A DNA stretch of 64,000 nucleotides from Devosia sp. ZB163 (GCF_028613635.1 NZ_JAQRMY010000005.1:1-64000), one strand, 5' to 3'; shown: positions 36,364 to 45,125, counted from the stretch's first letter. Program-made: numbers and translations. Notes: a model not told the origin generated them from the sequence alone.

Positions 36364-37206
36364 CTACCCCTTGACTGCCCCGGCACTGAGCCCGGTGACG
36401 ATGTACCGCTGGATCAGCAGGTAGAAGATCACCGGGAAGATGGAAAAGAAGGTCGCCGCTGCCAGCACCCGGTCGATCGGTGTGTCCAGCATCACCTTGA
36501 GCGATGCCAGACCCACCGCCACCGGCCGGCTGTCAGGAGACGTGACCAGTGTGACCGCGAAAAGGTACTCGTTCCACGCGTAGAAGAAGGCAACCACGCT
36601 GACGGCAACCAGCCCGGGCGCGGACAGCGGAAGCAGCGTCCGGATCAGCGCCCCGAGCGGCGAGCAGCCGTCGATCAGCGCGGCCTCGTAGATTTCCTCC
36701 GCGATGGAATCGAAGGAGTTCTTCAGCACCCAGATGCAGATCGGCAGGATGAACGCCGCGTCCACCAGCGACAGGGCGGGCAGGCTGTCCGACAGGCCGA
36801 GGTTGCGATACATCGCGTAGACCGGAATGACGACGAGGGCCTCCGGCAGCATCTGCGTCATCAGCAGCAGCAACCCGAAGGCAGGCTTGCCGCGCCATTT
36901 CAGGAAGGTCATGGCGAACGAGCCCAGCACTGCCAGCGCCAGCACGATCAGCGTGGTCATCCCCGCCAGCAGCAGCGAGTTCACCAGCCACCGCGCCACC
37001 GGGTAGCTGTCGAACAGCGTCGTGAACGGCAGCAAGCTGATCTCCTTGGGGAACAGCGGCGGCGGAAACTGCATGCCGTGCGCCAGCGGCTGGATCGAGT
37101 TCACGATCATCCAGTAGACCGGGAACAGCACCACGGCGCAGAAGCCGATGATGAGGACGTAGAACACTACGCCCGCGCCGAACCGGCGAAGCTTGTAGGC
37201 CGTCAT
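36364..37206 (-). CDS. Sugar ABC transporter permease, MalG type
   Basis: A 280-residue inner-membrane permease. The first helix is GAGVVFYVLIIGFCAVVLFP followed by VYWMIVNSIQP. The EAA loop reads EEIYEAALIDGCSPLGALIR, typical of CUT1 permeases, and RYIVTGLSAGAVKG is the characteristic C-terminus. ATG 37206 has gaggaggag just upstream and sits 2 bases from the MalF-type stop. The longer open frame upstream is only the antisense/alternate frame of that gene. Confidence 0.92.
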   Translation of the reverse strand: MTAYKLRRFGAGVVFYVLIIGFCAVVLFPVYWMIVNSIQPLAHGMQFPPPLFPKEISLLPFTTLFDSYPVARWLVNSLLLAGMTTLIVLALAVLGSFAMTFLKWRGKPAFGLLLLMTQMLPEALVVIPVYAMYRNLGLSDSLPALSLVDAAFILPICIWVLKNSFDSIAEEIYEAALIDGCSPLGALIRTLLPLSAPGLVAVSVVAFFYAWNEYLFAVTLVTSPDSRPVAVGLASLKVMLDTPIDRVLAAATFFSIFPVIFYLLIQRYIVTGLSAGAVKG

Positions 37207-37208
37207 GC

Positions 37209-38150
37209 TCAGCTCCTCCTCGCGCGGTCCTGCCGCTGTTGGGCGTAGACAAACAGCAGGGTGAGGCCGAGCACGATCACGAACCCCGCGACGCCCAGGG
37301 TCGCGCCATAGGCCAGGTCGAAAAACCGGAATGCCGTCTGGTAGATGCGCAGCACCAGTGTTTCGGTGATGCCGCCATAGGGGCCGCCGCCCGTCGTCAG
37401 CCAGATCAGCGTGAACTGCTTGAACGAGAAGATCGACATCAGCACCGCCATGAGCAGCAGTGTCGGAGTGATCTCGGGGATGGTGATGTGCCGCAGCATC
37501 TGAAGCCGGTTGGCGCCGTCGACTTCCGCCGCCTCGTAGACTTCCCGCGGAATGGCCTGCAGCGCCGCAAGGATGACGAGGAAGGTGAAGGGGAACGCCT
37601 TCCAGATCGACAGGATGATGACCAGCGGCATCGCCAGCTTGGGGTCGGACAGCCAGTTCAGGTTCTGCTCGATGCCGGGGAACAGGCGCGCGAAGACGTT
37701 CATCACCCCGAACGTCGGGTTGCACATCCAGATGAAGACCAGCACGGCCGAAATCTCGGGAAAGGCCCAGGGCACCGCGATGGCGCTCCGCGCCACGTTG
37801 CGGCCGCGGAACTTGCGGTTCAGCAACAGCGCCGAGAGCAGCCCGAGCGACACGGCTCCCACGACCACGAAGGCCATGTAGGTCAGGGTGACCTGGAGGG
37901 CGAACCAGAAGTCCTCATCCTCCATCAGGCGTTCGTAGTTGCGCAGCCCCACCCAGGTGACGTTGTCGACACCCACGACGTTGTTCGAAAAGCTCGTCAG
38001 GAACTGCTGGGCGATCGGAAACAGGATGAACACGCCCAGATAGGCGACGATCAGGAAAACCAGGGTATAGGCGAGCGAGTTCTGCCGCCTCCGCCACGGC
38101 CGCCGCGTGAAGGTCACGCGGTCTTGCTCTGCCACTTCTGACTGCAACAT
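37209..38150 (-). CDS. Sugar ABC transporter permease, MalF type
   Basis: A 313-residue CUT1 permease. NSLAYTLVFLIVAYLGVFIL begins helix 1. The EAA loop is PREVYEAAEVDGANRLQMLR, and FKQFTLIWLTTGGGPYGGIT is the conserved late-membrane segment. It works with the MalG-type protein and the binding protein of this operon. No ATPase gene is in the operon. Confidence 0.92.
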   Translation of the reverse strand: MLQSEVAEQDRVTFTRRPWRRRQNSLAYTLVFLIVAYLGVFILFPIAQQFLTSFSNNVVGVDNVTWVGLRNYERLMEDEDFWFALQVTLTYMAFVVVGAVSLGLLSALLLNRKFRGRNVARSAIAVPWAFPEISAVLVFIWMCNPTFGVMNVFARLFPGIEQNLNWLSDPKLAMPLVIILSIWKAFPFTFLVILAALQAIPREVYEAAEVDGANRLQMLRHITIPEITPTLLLMAVLMSIFSFKQFTLIWLTTGGGPYGGITETLVLRIYQTAFRFFDLAYGATLGVAGFVIVLGLTLLFVYAQQRQDRARRS

Positions 38151-38213
38151 TCGCTAGACATTCCTGTACGCCGAAAGATGGGCGACGACCGCTGCAGGCT
38201 CCCCTGCCGCGCC

Positions 38214-38248
38214 GTTCGCCCCAGGATCAGGCATGATCGGGGGCGAAC
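38214..38248 (-). promoter_or_regulatory. Intercistronic stem-loop after the sugar-binding-protein gene
   Basis: GTTCGCCCC (38214-38222) pairs with GGGGCGAAC (38240-38248), with inner GATCA/TGATC pairing. It lies between the binding-protein gene and the permease genes on the minus strand and probably limits downstream expression or protects the binding-protein mRNA. Confidence 0.6.
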
Positions 38249-38282
38249 CATTGGAACGCCCCCGACAAGCTCAGTTGATCCG

Positions 38283-39605
38283 CTACAGGGTGAAGCCGTC
38301 GAACAACCGTTCGGACGCCCTCTCCAGGTTCTGCTGGGCGTCGGCCATGGCGTCCTCGACCGGCCGGTCTGCGACCAGCACTTCCGAGAACTTGTCCATG
38401 ACGATGTTGCCGAACTCCTGGTTGAAGAAGATGTAGTCGCCCATGATTTCGAGCGGCGTGATCGCTTCACCCTTGAGGTAGCCATCGGCCCAGAACTGCT
38501 GGTCGAGATATTCCTTGCGGATCGCCTCGGGGTAGGGCGGCACCACGTCGAGGCACCGCTCCATCAGTTCCTGGTAGTTCTCAGGCTTGTAGAGCCACTC
38601 GACGAAGCTCTTGGCAGCTGCCTTCTCGTCGTCCGAGGCGTGGGCGTTCACGCAGATCGGATGGATGCGGGTGATTGCCTTGGCGCTCGGCCCGGGCGGC
38701 ACGACGCTGCGCAGCGACTTGTAGATATCCGGCCCGGTGGTGGACCAGATGTTGACCGCGGCGGACACGATCAGCTGCTGCGCGATGCGGCCATTGGCAT
38801 ACATCTGGTTGGCAGTCGCTATGTCGGTGCCCTTCGGCATCCCGTTGTCGTACATCTTCTTGAACAGCTTCAGGCCTTCGATCACCGGCTCGCTGTTGAC
38901 CAGCGGGGTGCGTCCCTCGGCCCACTTGCCGTCGAACATCACCGCCCACTGCTGCAGGATGAACCAGAAATCGCCCGGCTCACTCATCAGGTGGGGCGAG
39001 TAGATGCCGAACTGGTCCGGCGCCTTGGTCAGCGCGGTGGTGGTCTGCACCCATTCCTCGACCGAGCTCGGGGCCCCGACGCCGGCCTTGTCGAACAGCT
39101 CCGAGTTGTAGAGCAGGCCGAACTTCACGGTGACGATGTCCAGCCCGTGCACCTTGCCGTCGACCCGCAGGTGGTCATGGGCGGCGCTCAGCTTGTCGCC
39201 GATCCCGAGCTTGTCGACGATGTCCTGCAGCGGTTCGAGGTGTCCGCCGCGCAGCAGCCGCACCACCAGGTCGGGGGTGGTGTGGAACAGCGCGCCATTG
39301 ACCTTTCCGGACTGGGACTGGATCAGCATGTTGTTGTTGAATTCGTTGAACGGCGCGCCGGCTTCCTCGACGAAGACGTCGCTCTGCTCGGCGTGGAATT
39401 TCGCCAGCATCGCCCGCCAGGCGTCGCCACGTCCCGGTTCGTTCCACATCCACGAGACCAGCGGAATCCTGATCTTGGCATTCTGGGCGATCGCCGGCGT
39501 CGCCAGCGCCGCGGCGAACCCCGCCGCTGCGGTCCGCTTCAGGAAGTCACGTCGCCCCATGCTCATCGAGCGTGGGAGCAATAGGCCGTTGCCTGGTCTA
39601 TTCAT
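38283..39605 (-). CDS. Tat-exported sugar-binding protein of a CUT1 ABC transporter
   Basis: A 440-residue solute-binding protein of family 1. The N-terminus has a twin-arginine signal, MGRRDFLKRTAAAGFAAAL, with cleavage near ATPAIAQ. The mature part starts KIRIPLVSWMWNEPGRGDAW; WAEGRTPLVNSEPVIEGLKL and AKSFVEWLYKPENYQELMER are typical of CUT1 binding proteins. ATG 39605 is chosen for aggaggaac just upstream, which leaves 15 residues before the twin arginines. It is the first gene of the sugar ABC-lactonase operon. Its upstream region carries both a LacI-type and a GntR-type site. Confidence 0.92.
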   Translation of the reverse strand: MNRPGNGLLLPRSMSMGRRDFLKRTAAAGFAAALATPAIAQNAKIRIPLVSWMWNEPGRGDAWRAMLAKFHAEQSDVFVEEAGAPFNEFNNNMLIQSQSGKVNGALFHTTPDLVVRLLRGGHLEPLQDIVDKLGIGDKLSAAHDHLRVDGKVHGLDIVTVKFGLLYNSELFDKAGVGAPSSVEEWVQTTTALTKAPDQFGIYSPHLMSEPGDFWFILQQWAVMFDGKWAEGRTPLVNSEPVIEGLKLFKKMYDNGMPKGTDIATANQMYANGRIAQQLIVSAAVNIWSTTGPDIYKSLRSVVPPGPSAKAITRIHPICVNAHASDDEKAAAKSFVEWLYKPENYQELMERCLDVVPPYPEAIRKEYLDQQFWADGYLKGEAITPLEIMGDYIFFNQEFGNIVMDKFSEVLVADRPVEDAMADAQQNLERASERLFDGFTL

Positions 39606-39673
39606 GCTGGTTCCTCCTCATGGAATCCGGCGCGACGGTCATTCGCCGTCTTGCGCGCGAGTCCCTGCCATGT

Positions 39674-39687
39674 TGATACCGGTACCA
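39674..39687 (-). promoter_or_regulatory. Putative LacI-regulator operator, site 1
   Basis: Reads TGATACCGGTACCA on the plus strand, so TGGTACCGGTATCA on the minus strand, exactly the 14-mer at 47383-47396. A CG-centred palindrome of this kind is typical of LacI-family targets. It lies 69 bases upstream of the sugar-binding-protein start. Confidence 0.65.
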
Positions 39688-39825
39688 GTTGCCCCTAGGC
39701 TTGGCGGCAGCGTTGGCGGCCGACAATAGAAGCGATATGTCCTGGCTTCCCCTCGTGACGCGGCAGCTCCTCAACTGCCGCGCTCCGGTCGAACGACCGT
39801 AACCAAGTCGTCCTACAGCTATGAT

Positions 39826-39839
39826 GCTATTATAATTCT
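39826..39839 (-). promoter_or_regulatory. Putative GntR-regulator operator, site 2
   Basis: GCTATTATAATTCT, 11 of 14 matches to GCTATTATAATAGC, with another GCTATGAT half directly beside it at 39818-39825. Between the sugar ABC operon and the end of the GntR gene, about 220 bases upstream of the binding-protein start. Confidence 0.55.
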
Positions 39840-39890
39840 ACAAAGCTGTCCATGCCGATGCTGGCCGGGACGCAGGACTTTCGACGGGGA

Positions 39891-40679
39891 TCAGACGAGG
39901 TCGTTCGGCGCGTCGTAAGTGATCGAGAACATGTCGGCCGGATGCCGGGCGATCGAGAACTCGATATTGCGCTGGTCGGAGGACTGATAGAGCATCTCGA
40001 CAGCGAGGATTGCCGATCCTTTGGCCACGCCCAGGTCGGATGCAACCTCGTCGTCCGCGATTTCTGCGCGCACCGTGCAATGCGCCACGGCCATGCGGAT
40101 GTTGAGCCGGCGCTGCACCGCGCGGAAGATCAGCACGTCGTTGAAGTCTTCCTTCTTCAGTTGCGCGCCGAGGTCGGGCGGGAAGTAGGTGGTGATCTGC
40201 GCCTTCTTCTGCTTGCCCACCACCAGCATGCTGCGGAGGCAATAGCCCTGCTCGTCCTTGTTGAGGCCGAAGTGGCGCTGCAGCAGCGGCGAGACTTCCT
40301 TCTTGTAGGACTTGATCTTCAGCGACGCGTCCTTGGTGAAGGCCGCCATGTCGGCAAAATTCTTGAACGTCCAGCTCAGCGTCACCGGCGGCGCCGCCGA
40401 GGTGACCACGGCAGGCTTTGCCGACCGCTTCTTGATCAGCCCGTCCGCCTCCAGATCGCGCAGTGCCTGGCGCACGGTGATGAGGCTCACCCCGAACCGT
40501 TCGGCGATCATCGCTTCCTTGGGCAACTCGCCGCCGACCGGAAATGCACCCGAAGTGATCGGCTCGCGGAGAATATCCGCGAGCTGCCGATAGAGCGGGC
40601 CCTGGGCCCGCGCCAGCGTGCGCTTCGGCAGCAAATCAATCGTCGAGTTCAGGTCGTCCATGTATTCAGCCAGCCCCAT
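39891..40679 (-). CDS. GntR-family transcription regulator with UTRA ligand domain (HutC subfamily)
   Basis: About 262 residues. The N-terminal winged helix runs PLYRQLADILREPITSGAFP, ELPKEAMIAERFGVSLITVR, QALRDLEADGLIKK, the usual GntR recognition region. The rest is a UTRA ligand-binding fold ending with AVEMLYQSSDQRNIEFSIAR and HPADMFSITYD. ATG 40679 is used since an operator-like palindrome lies 8 bases upstream and would overlap any longer version; an ATG at 40661 is possible. It probably senses a pathway intermediate and represses the operons carrying the five related palindromes, including its own. Confidence 0.88.
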   Translation of the reverse strand: MGLAEYMDDLNSTIDLLPKRTLARAQGPLYRQLADILREPITSGAFPVGGELPKEAMIAERFGVSLITVRQALRDLEADGLIKKRSAKPAVVTSAAPPVTLSWTFKNFADMAAFTKDASLKIKSYKKEVSPLLQRHFGLNKDEQGYCLRSMLVVGKQKKAQITTYFPPDLGAQLKKEDFNDVLIFRAVQRRLNIRMAVAHCTVRAEIADDEVASDLGVAKGSAILAVEMLYQSSDQRNIEFSIARHPADMFSITYDAPNDLV

Positions 40680-40686
40680 AGGTGTG

Positions 40687-40700
40687 GCTATGATAATAGC
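40687..40700 (-). promoter_or_regulatory. Putative GntR-regulator operator, site 3 (autoregulation)
   Basis: GCTATGATAATAGC has both 5-base arms GCTAT/ATAGC of the palindrome and differs at one central base from GCTATTATAATAGC. It sits immediately upstream of the GntR gene itself, the usual place for autorepression. Confidence 0.65.
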
Positions 40701-40789
40701 ACGATCTACAGCTCGGGAACGGCCCCGTTCAGCTCGTCCCCGCCTAAGTGGGTGGTAACCCACCGTGTCACTCGGCCATCCAATGAGGG

Positions 40790-40900
40790 ACGATGCAATC
40801 GCCTCCCTCCCCCTTGAGGGGAGGGATTGAGGGAGGGGGTGGTGCGATGATCACCGATGGACCCCCACCCCCCGGCCCCTCCCCTCAAGGGGGAGGGGAG
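40790..40900. repeat. GC-rich palindromic intergenic repeat, family A copy 1
   Basis: A 111-base element nearly identical to 50095-50204. Outer arms TCCCTCCCCCTTGAGGGGAG and CTCCCCTCAAGGGGGAGGGG are inverted, around a core gatcaccgatggaccccca. It fills the gap between the GntR and E2-like genes, which converge on neither side, so it is probably a dispersed element or an mRNA 3' structure. Confidence 0.8.
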
Positions 40901-40935
40901 CGCAAACCTATGCCCATCACCGACATTGTGAGCAC

Positions 40936-41622
40936 TCACGCCAGCAACCGCAGCGGCAGCTCCAGGTACGCCTTGAACCGCGTCAGGAACTCGGTCGCTG
41001 CATCCTCGCTGACCTCTGCCGCGTCGAACGACAGCAGGCATTCGCCTGTCGCCGGTCCAGCGGCCAGCACCAGCCGCATGCTGCGTCCCGGCTTCAGCGG
41101 CATCATCACCGGGCGGATGTCGGTGGCCGCGAGCAGCTTCAGCGACAGTGTCGCGGGCTCGGCCGACTGGTCGCCGCCGGCTTCGATCGCTGCCAGCCGC
41201 CGCGCCCGGAGCGGGCCGAGCGAGCCCTTGCGGATATCGGCGAATACCAGTTGCCCGGCCTTCTGCTCCAGCGCCACCGGCGCCCCGGCGAGGCTGCCGG
41301 TCTCGGGCACATCGTCGAGCGCACACCCGGCGGCGCGCAGCACTACGTCCTCGAGCGTGAACGGCGTATCGGCATCGGCGAAGCCGGCCAGCAGCTGCAG
41401 CAGCGTCGCCAGCTGGATGGTGGTGCCAAGCGCCGACGCCTGCGGTCCGCTCACCGCAGCCGGGGCAGGGGGGCGGGCCACATGTGCCGGGATATCCGCC
41501 GCGACGATGCGGCCGTTCGGGCCGGTGCCCTTCAGCACCTCCAGCGACAGGCCACGCTCGCGCGCCAGCCGGCGGGCATAGGGCGAAATGGCGCGGCGGG
41601 TCTGGAGTGCGGTGGCGGTCAT
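40936..41622 (-). CDS. E2-like protein with E3-binding domain and degenerate acyltransferase domain
   Basis: A 228-residue protein. Residues of about 10-45 are a peripheral subunit-binding domain (ISPYARRLARERGLSLEVLK, then GTGPNGRIVAADI). The rest aligns loosely with the 2-oxoacid dehydrogenase acyltransferase core, but is about 80 residues short. Its terminal motif is DAAEVSED (residues 200-207) in place of the catalytic DHRxxDG. There is no lipoyl domain; one is fused to the E1 gene instead. It may only hold E3 or organise the complex. It overlaps the dehydrogenase stop by ATGA. Confidence 0.75.
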   Translation of the reverse strand: MTATALQTRRAISPYARRLARERGLSLEVLKGTGPNGRIVAADIPAHVARPPAPAAVSGPQASALGTTIQLATLLQLLAGFADADTPFTLEDVVLRAAGCALDDVPETGSLAGAPVALEQKAGQLVFADIRKGSLGPLRARRLAAIEAGGDQSAEPATLSLKLLAATDIRPVMMPLKPGRSMRLVLAAGPATGECLLSFDAAEVSEDAATEFLTRFKAYLELPLRLLA

Positions 41623-42635
41623 CAGCGCTTCAGGTATTCGCGGTTGACGCAGTTGGTCAGCCGGCCCTCGGCGAGGTAGGCATGCACCACCTCGATCGAT
41701 TTGAGCCGCAGGTCGACCATCGAGGCGGGGCTGTAGAACGCCGCGTGCGGGGTGACGATCAGCCGGTTCTTGATCCAGTCCTCGCCGGCACGCCACGCCT
41801 TGATCAGCGGATGCTCGAGATCGCCCGGCTCGTTCGGCAGCACGTCGAGCCCGGCACCGACCACGGTGCCCTTCTGCATCGCGGCTTCCAGCGCCGACAC
41901 ATCGATGATCGGACCGCGCGCCGTGTTGACGACGATCAGCCCCGGCTTTGCCGCGGCAAATGCCTCGGCCCCGAGCAATCCGCGCGTCTCGTTGCTGAGC
42001 GGCGCATGCACCGACACCACGTCGGCTCGAGACATCAGCTCGTTGAGCGAGTGCACGCGTTCATAGCCGGTGGAGAGATCGACACCGGAGAGCAGGTGCG
42101 GGTCGTAAAACACCACCTTCATGTCGAAGGCGGCGGCGCGCCGTGCCGCGGCGAGTCCGATGCGGCCGAGACCGACAATGCCGAACGTGGCGTTCTTGTG
42201 CCGCCGGATCAGCGGCGCCTGGTTGAAATGCCAGTTCTCGGCGCCGCCCGCGACGAGCGTGTTCGGATAGGTGTAGCTCCCCCGCGTCAGCGCCAGCATC
42301 AGCGCGATCGCATGGTCGGCAACTTCCGTCGTGCCGTAGTCGGGCACGTTGCAGGCCGGGATGTTGCGCGCGCCCCAGCCGACGGTGTCGATATTGTCGA
42401 AGCCCACGCCGGAACGCACCGCGATCCGCGCATTGGGGAACGCAGTGGGCGGCAACGGCACGTTGTGGGCGGGGGAATAGTTGATCACCGCATCGACAGT
42501 CTTTGCGGTCTCCGCATCCAGCGTCGCCGCCGTGTCGTTGGTGGAGCGGGCGAGGATCAGCTCGATATCCGGATAGTGCTTGCGCTCCAGTTCGGCCTCG
42601 TCCGCCGCCTGCCAGTTGACGCAGTAGATCTTCAT
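41622..42635 (-). CDS. D-2-hydroxyacid dehydrogenase (NAD-dependent)
   Basis: A 337-residue protein of the D-isomer-specific 2-hydroxyacid dehydrogenase family, closest in look to the CtBP-like branch. IAVRSGVGFDNIDTVGW is the substrate-side motif. The NAD-binding loop is GIVGLGRIGLAAARRAA. NTARGPIIDVSAL carries the catalytic arginine region, LDVLPNEPGDLEHPL the glutamate, and VTPHAAFYSPASM the histidine. ATG 42635 has gggaggaac directly upstream. It would interconvert a 2-hydroxy acid with a 2-oxo acid, probably the substrate of the neighbouring E1 protein. Confidence 0.88.
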   Translation of the reverse strand: MKIYCVNWQAADEAELERKHYPDIELILARSTNDTAATLDAETAKTVDAVINYSPAHNVPLPPTAFPNARIAVRSGVGFDNIDTVGWGARNIPACNVPDYGTTEVADHAIALMLALTRGSYTYPNTLVAGGAENWHFNQAPLIRRHKNATFGIVGLGRIGLAAARRAAAFDMKVVFYDPHLLSGVDLSTGYERVHSLNELMSRADVVSVHAPLSNETRGLLGAEAFAAAKPGLIVVNTARGPIIDVSALEAAMQKGTVVGAGLDVLPNEPGDLEHPLIKAWRAGEDWIKNRLIVTPHAAFYSPASMVDLRLKSIEVVHAYLAEGRLTNCVNREYLKR

Positions 42636-42667
42636 CGTTCCTCCCGCTGCCTGCCGGCAGTCTCGAT

Positions 42668-45064
42668 TTACTTCCGGATGCCGCCGATGCGGCCGCCCAT
42701 TGGCACTACGGCGCCGACCGGCTGGTCGATGGCGCTGAGAATGCCCGAGGCCGGCGCCTCGATCTCCACAACCGCCTTGTCGGTTTCGATCTCGGCGACC
42801 ACGTCGCCTTCCTTCACCGCATCGCCGACGGCCCTCAGCCACTTGACCAGCGTGCCCTCGGAGACGGTGAGGTCGCCGAACGGCATGTTGATCGGCTCGT
42901 CGTCGGTGTTTGCGGCCGGAGCTGGAGCGGCGACGGGGGCTGGCTGGGCGACCGGTGCGGGCGCGGCTGTCGCCGTCGCGGCCTCGATGCCGGTGGTGTG
43001 CCAGTGATCGGGCACCGGCGCCTTGCCGGCGATGACGCTGCGCACCCCATCCATGATGTGCGCCACATCGACCAGCATGGCACGTTCCAGCACCGGCGCG
43101 AACGGGTGCGAAGTCGGCGCGGTGTGCAGCCGCCCGGCCGGGCCGTCGAGTTCGTCATAGGCCAGTTCGTTGATGGTCTGGGCAATCTCGCCGCCCATGC
43201 CGCACATCGCCCAGGCCTCGTCCACCACCAGCAGCCTGTGCGTCTTCTTCACGCTCTCGACGATGGTGTTCACATCGAGCGGCATGATGGTGCGGAGGTC
43301 GACGACCTCGACATCGGTACCCTGCGCGGCGAGCAGGTCCGCCGCCTCCAGCGCCCGCGCCACCATCTGCCCGGCCGCAACGATGGTGATGTCCTTGCCG
43401 GCGCGCGCGATGCGGGCGGAGCCGAACGGCACATAGTGGTCCTCGCCCACCGGCACCGGGCCCTTCGACGCAAACAGCGCCTTGGGCTCCAGCATGATTA
43501 CCGGGTCGCCGCCGCGCAGTGCGGTTTTCATCAGCCCCTTGGCATCGGCCGGGTTGGACGGCACGCAAACGATCAGCCCCGGCATATGGGCGAACAGTGG
43601 ATGGTACATGCCCGAGTGATGCGGGCCGGAACTGCGGAGCGCGCCGGCACCGGCGCGCACCACCATCGGCGCGCTCATCTCGCCATTGCTCATGTAGCGG
43701 AGCTTGGCCGCCTGGAGGAAAATCTGCCCGGTGGTCTCGAAGGCGAAGTCGGCGAACATCAGGTCCGATACGGTGCGCGTGCCCGTCGCCGAGGCGCCAA
43801 CCGCCGCGGCGGTGAAGCCCTGCTCGGAGATAGGGGTGTCGACCAGCCGCTCGGCGCCGAACTCGTGCCAGAGGTTCTTGGTGTGGGCAAAGCTGCCGCC
43901 GCGCTCGCCGGTCCCTTCGCCGAAATAGAGGATCGCGGAGTTGGCGCGCATCTCCTCGGCGATGCCGTCGCGCACCGCCTCGAGCCAGCCCTGGACCTTG
44001 GTCTCGCCGGCAGGGCGAGCCCGCAACGCCTCGGGCGGATTGATCGGGCTGGCATAGACGTGGCGGCGCACCGTCGACGGATCGGGCTCGGGCGAGTTGC
44101 GGGCGAACTCCAGCGCCTCCTGCACGATCCTGTCGATGTGGGATTCGATGTCGGCCAGGTCGTCGGCGTCGGCGATGCCGTAGTCCTCAACGAGGCGCTT
44201 CCTGAACATGTCGATCGGATCGCGCTTGATCCAGGCGTCGACTTCTTCCTGCGTGCGGTAGGTGCCGATCACCGGGTCACCTTCGTGGTGCCCCACGGTG
44301 CGGTAGGTCTTGGCCTCGATCAGCGTCGGCCCCTTGCCTGAGCGGGCGCGCTCGGTGGCTTCCTTCATCGCCAGCCAGACGGCAAACACATCGTTCCCGT
44401 CCACCGCGACGCCCGGCATGCCGTAGCTATCGGCCTTGGTGGCGATCTCGGGGTTGAGCGTGATGGATTTGAGCGGCGTCGCCGTGGCGTAGAGGTTGTT
44501 CTCGCACACGAAGATCGCCGGAGCGTGGTTCACCGCGGCGAAGTTCAGCCCCTCGTGAAAGGCGCCATGGTTGGCCGCGCCGTCACCGAAAAACGCCACG
44601 CCGATATCGTCGCGGCCCTGCGCCCGGGCGCTCATGCCGATGCCGACGGCATGGCCGATACCGGCGCCGACAATGCCGTTGGTGCCGAACAGCCCGACCG
44701 AGCGATCATAGAGATGCATGGTGCCGCCGCGGCCGCCGCAGATGCCGTCGGCCTTGCCGAACAGCTCCGCCATCACGCGTTTCGGGTCCGCGCCCTTGGC
44801 CAGCGCGTGGCCGTGCCCACGATGCGTGGAAGTGACCCAGTCGGAGCGGCGGAGGTGCGCGCAGACGCCCACGCCGGTCGCTTCCTGGCCGATGTAGAGG
44901 TGGAGGAAGCCCGGCGTTTCGCCCTTGCGGCAGGCAACCTGGGCGACGCTCTCGAACTTGCGCAGCAGCACCATCTGCTCAAACAGGCCGATCAGCACCT
45001 GCTTGTCGGGCAGGTTGCCCGCGCCAGTCTGCTGCGCACCCTTGCGCATCGCCGAAATTGTCAC
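42668..45064 (-). CDS. 2-oxoacid dehydrogenase: fused E1alpha, E1beta and lipoyl domain
   Basis: A 798-residue thiamine-diphosphate enzyme. Residues of about 20-330 are E1alpha: GFLHLYIGQEATGVGV, HRGHGHALAKGADPKRV, the TPP motif GDGAANHGAFHEGLNFA, and HHEGDP. Residues of about 355-660 are E1beta: YFGEGTGERGGSFAHTKNLW, PISEQGFTAAAVG, and VVDLRTIMPLDVNTIVES. A proline/alanine linker (APAPVAQPAPVAAPAPAA) leads to a lipoyl domain with EIETDKAVVEIEAP, the lipoylated lysine being about residue 763. GTG start with gggagg upstream. The lipoyl domain normally sits on E2; here it is on E1, while the adjacent E2-like protein lacks it. The 2-oxo acid substrate is unknown. Confidence 0.92.
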   Translation of the reverse strand: MTISAMRKGAQQTGAGNLPDKQVLIGLFEQMVLLRKFESVAQVACRKGETPGFLHLYIGQEATGVGVCAHLRRSDWVTSTHRGHGHALAKGADPKRVMAELFGKADGICGGRGGTMHLYDRSVGLFGTNGIVGAGIGHAVGIGMSARAQGRDDIGVAFFGDGAANHGAFHEGLNFAAVNHAPAIFVCENNLYATATPLKSITLNPEIATKADSYGMPGVAVDGNDVFAVWLAMKEATERARSGKGPTLIEAKTYRTVGHHEGDPVIGTYRTQEEVDAWIKRDPIDMFRKRLVEDYGIADADDLADIESHIDRIVQEALEFARNSPEPDPSTVRRHVYASPINPPEALRARPAGETKVQGWLEAVRDGIAEEMRANSAILYFGEGTGERGGSFAHTKNLWHEFGAERLVDTPISEQGFTAAAVGASATGTRTVSDLMFADFAFETTGQIFLQAAKLRYMSNGEMSAPMVVRAGAGALRSSGPHHSGMYHPLFAHMPGLIVCVPSNPADAKGLMKTALRGGDPVIMLEPKALFASKGPVPVGEDHYVPFGSARIARAGKDITIVAAGQMVARALEAADLLAAQGTDVEVVDLRTIMPLDVNTIVESVKKTHRLLVVDEAWAMCGMGGEIAQTINELAYDELDGPAGRLHTAPTSHPFAPVLERAMLVDVAHIMDGVRSVIAGKAPVPDHWHTTGIEAATATAAPAPVAQPAPVAAPAPAANTDDEPINMPFGDLTVSEGTLVKWLRAVGDAVKEGDVVAEIETDKAVVEIEAPASGILSAIDQPVGAVVPMGGRIGGIRK

Positions 45065-45125
45065 AGCAAGCCTCCCTGCGCCGTCCCGATTCCGGGTCCA
45101 GTTTGCGCGCCATCCACGGAAAGAA

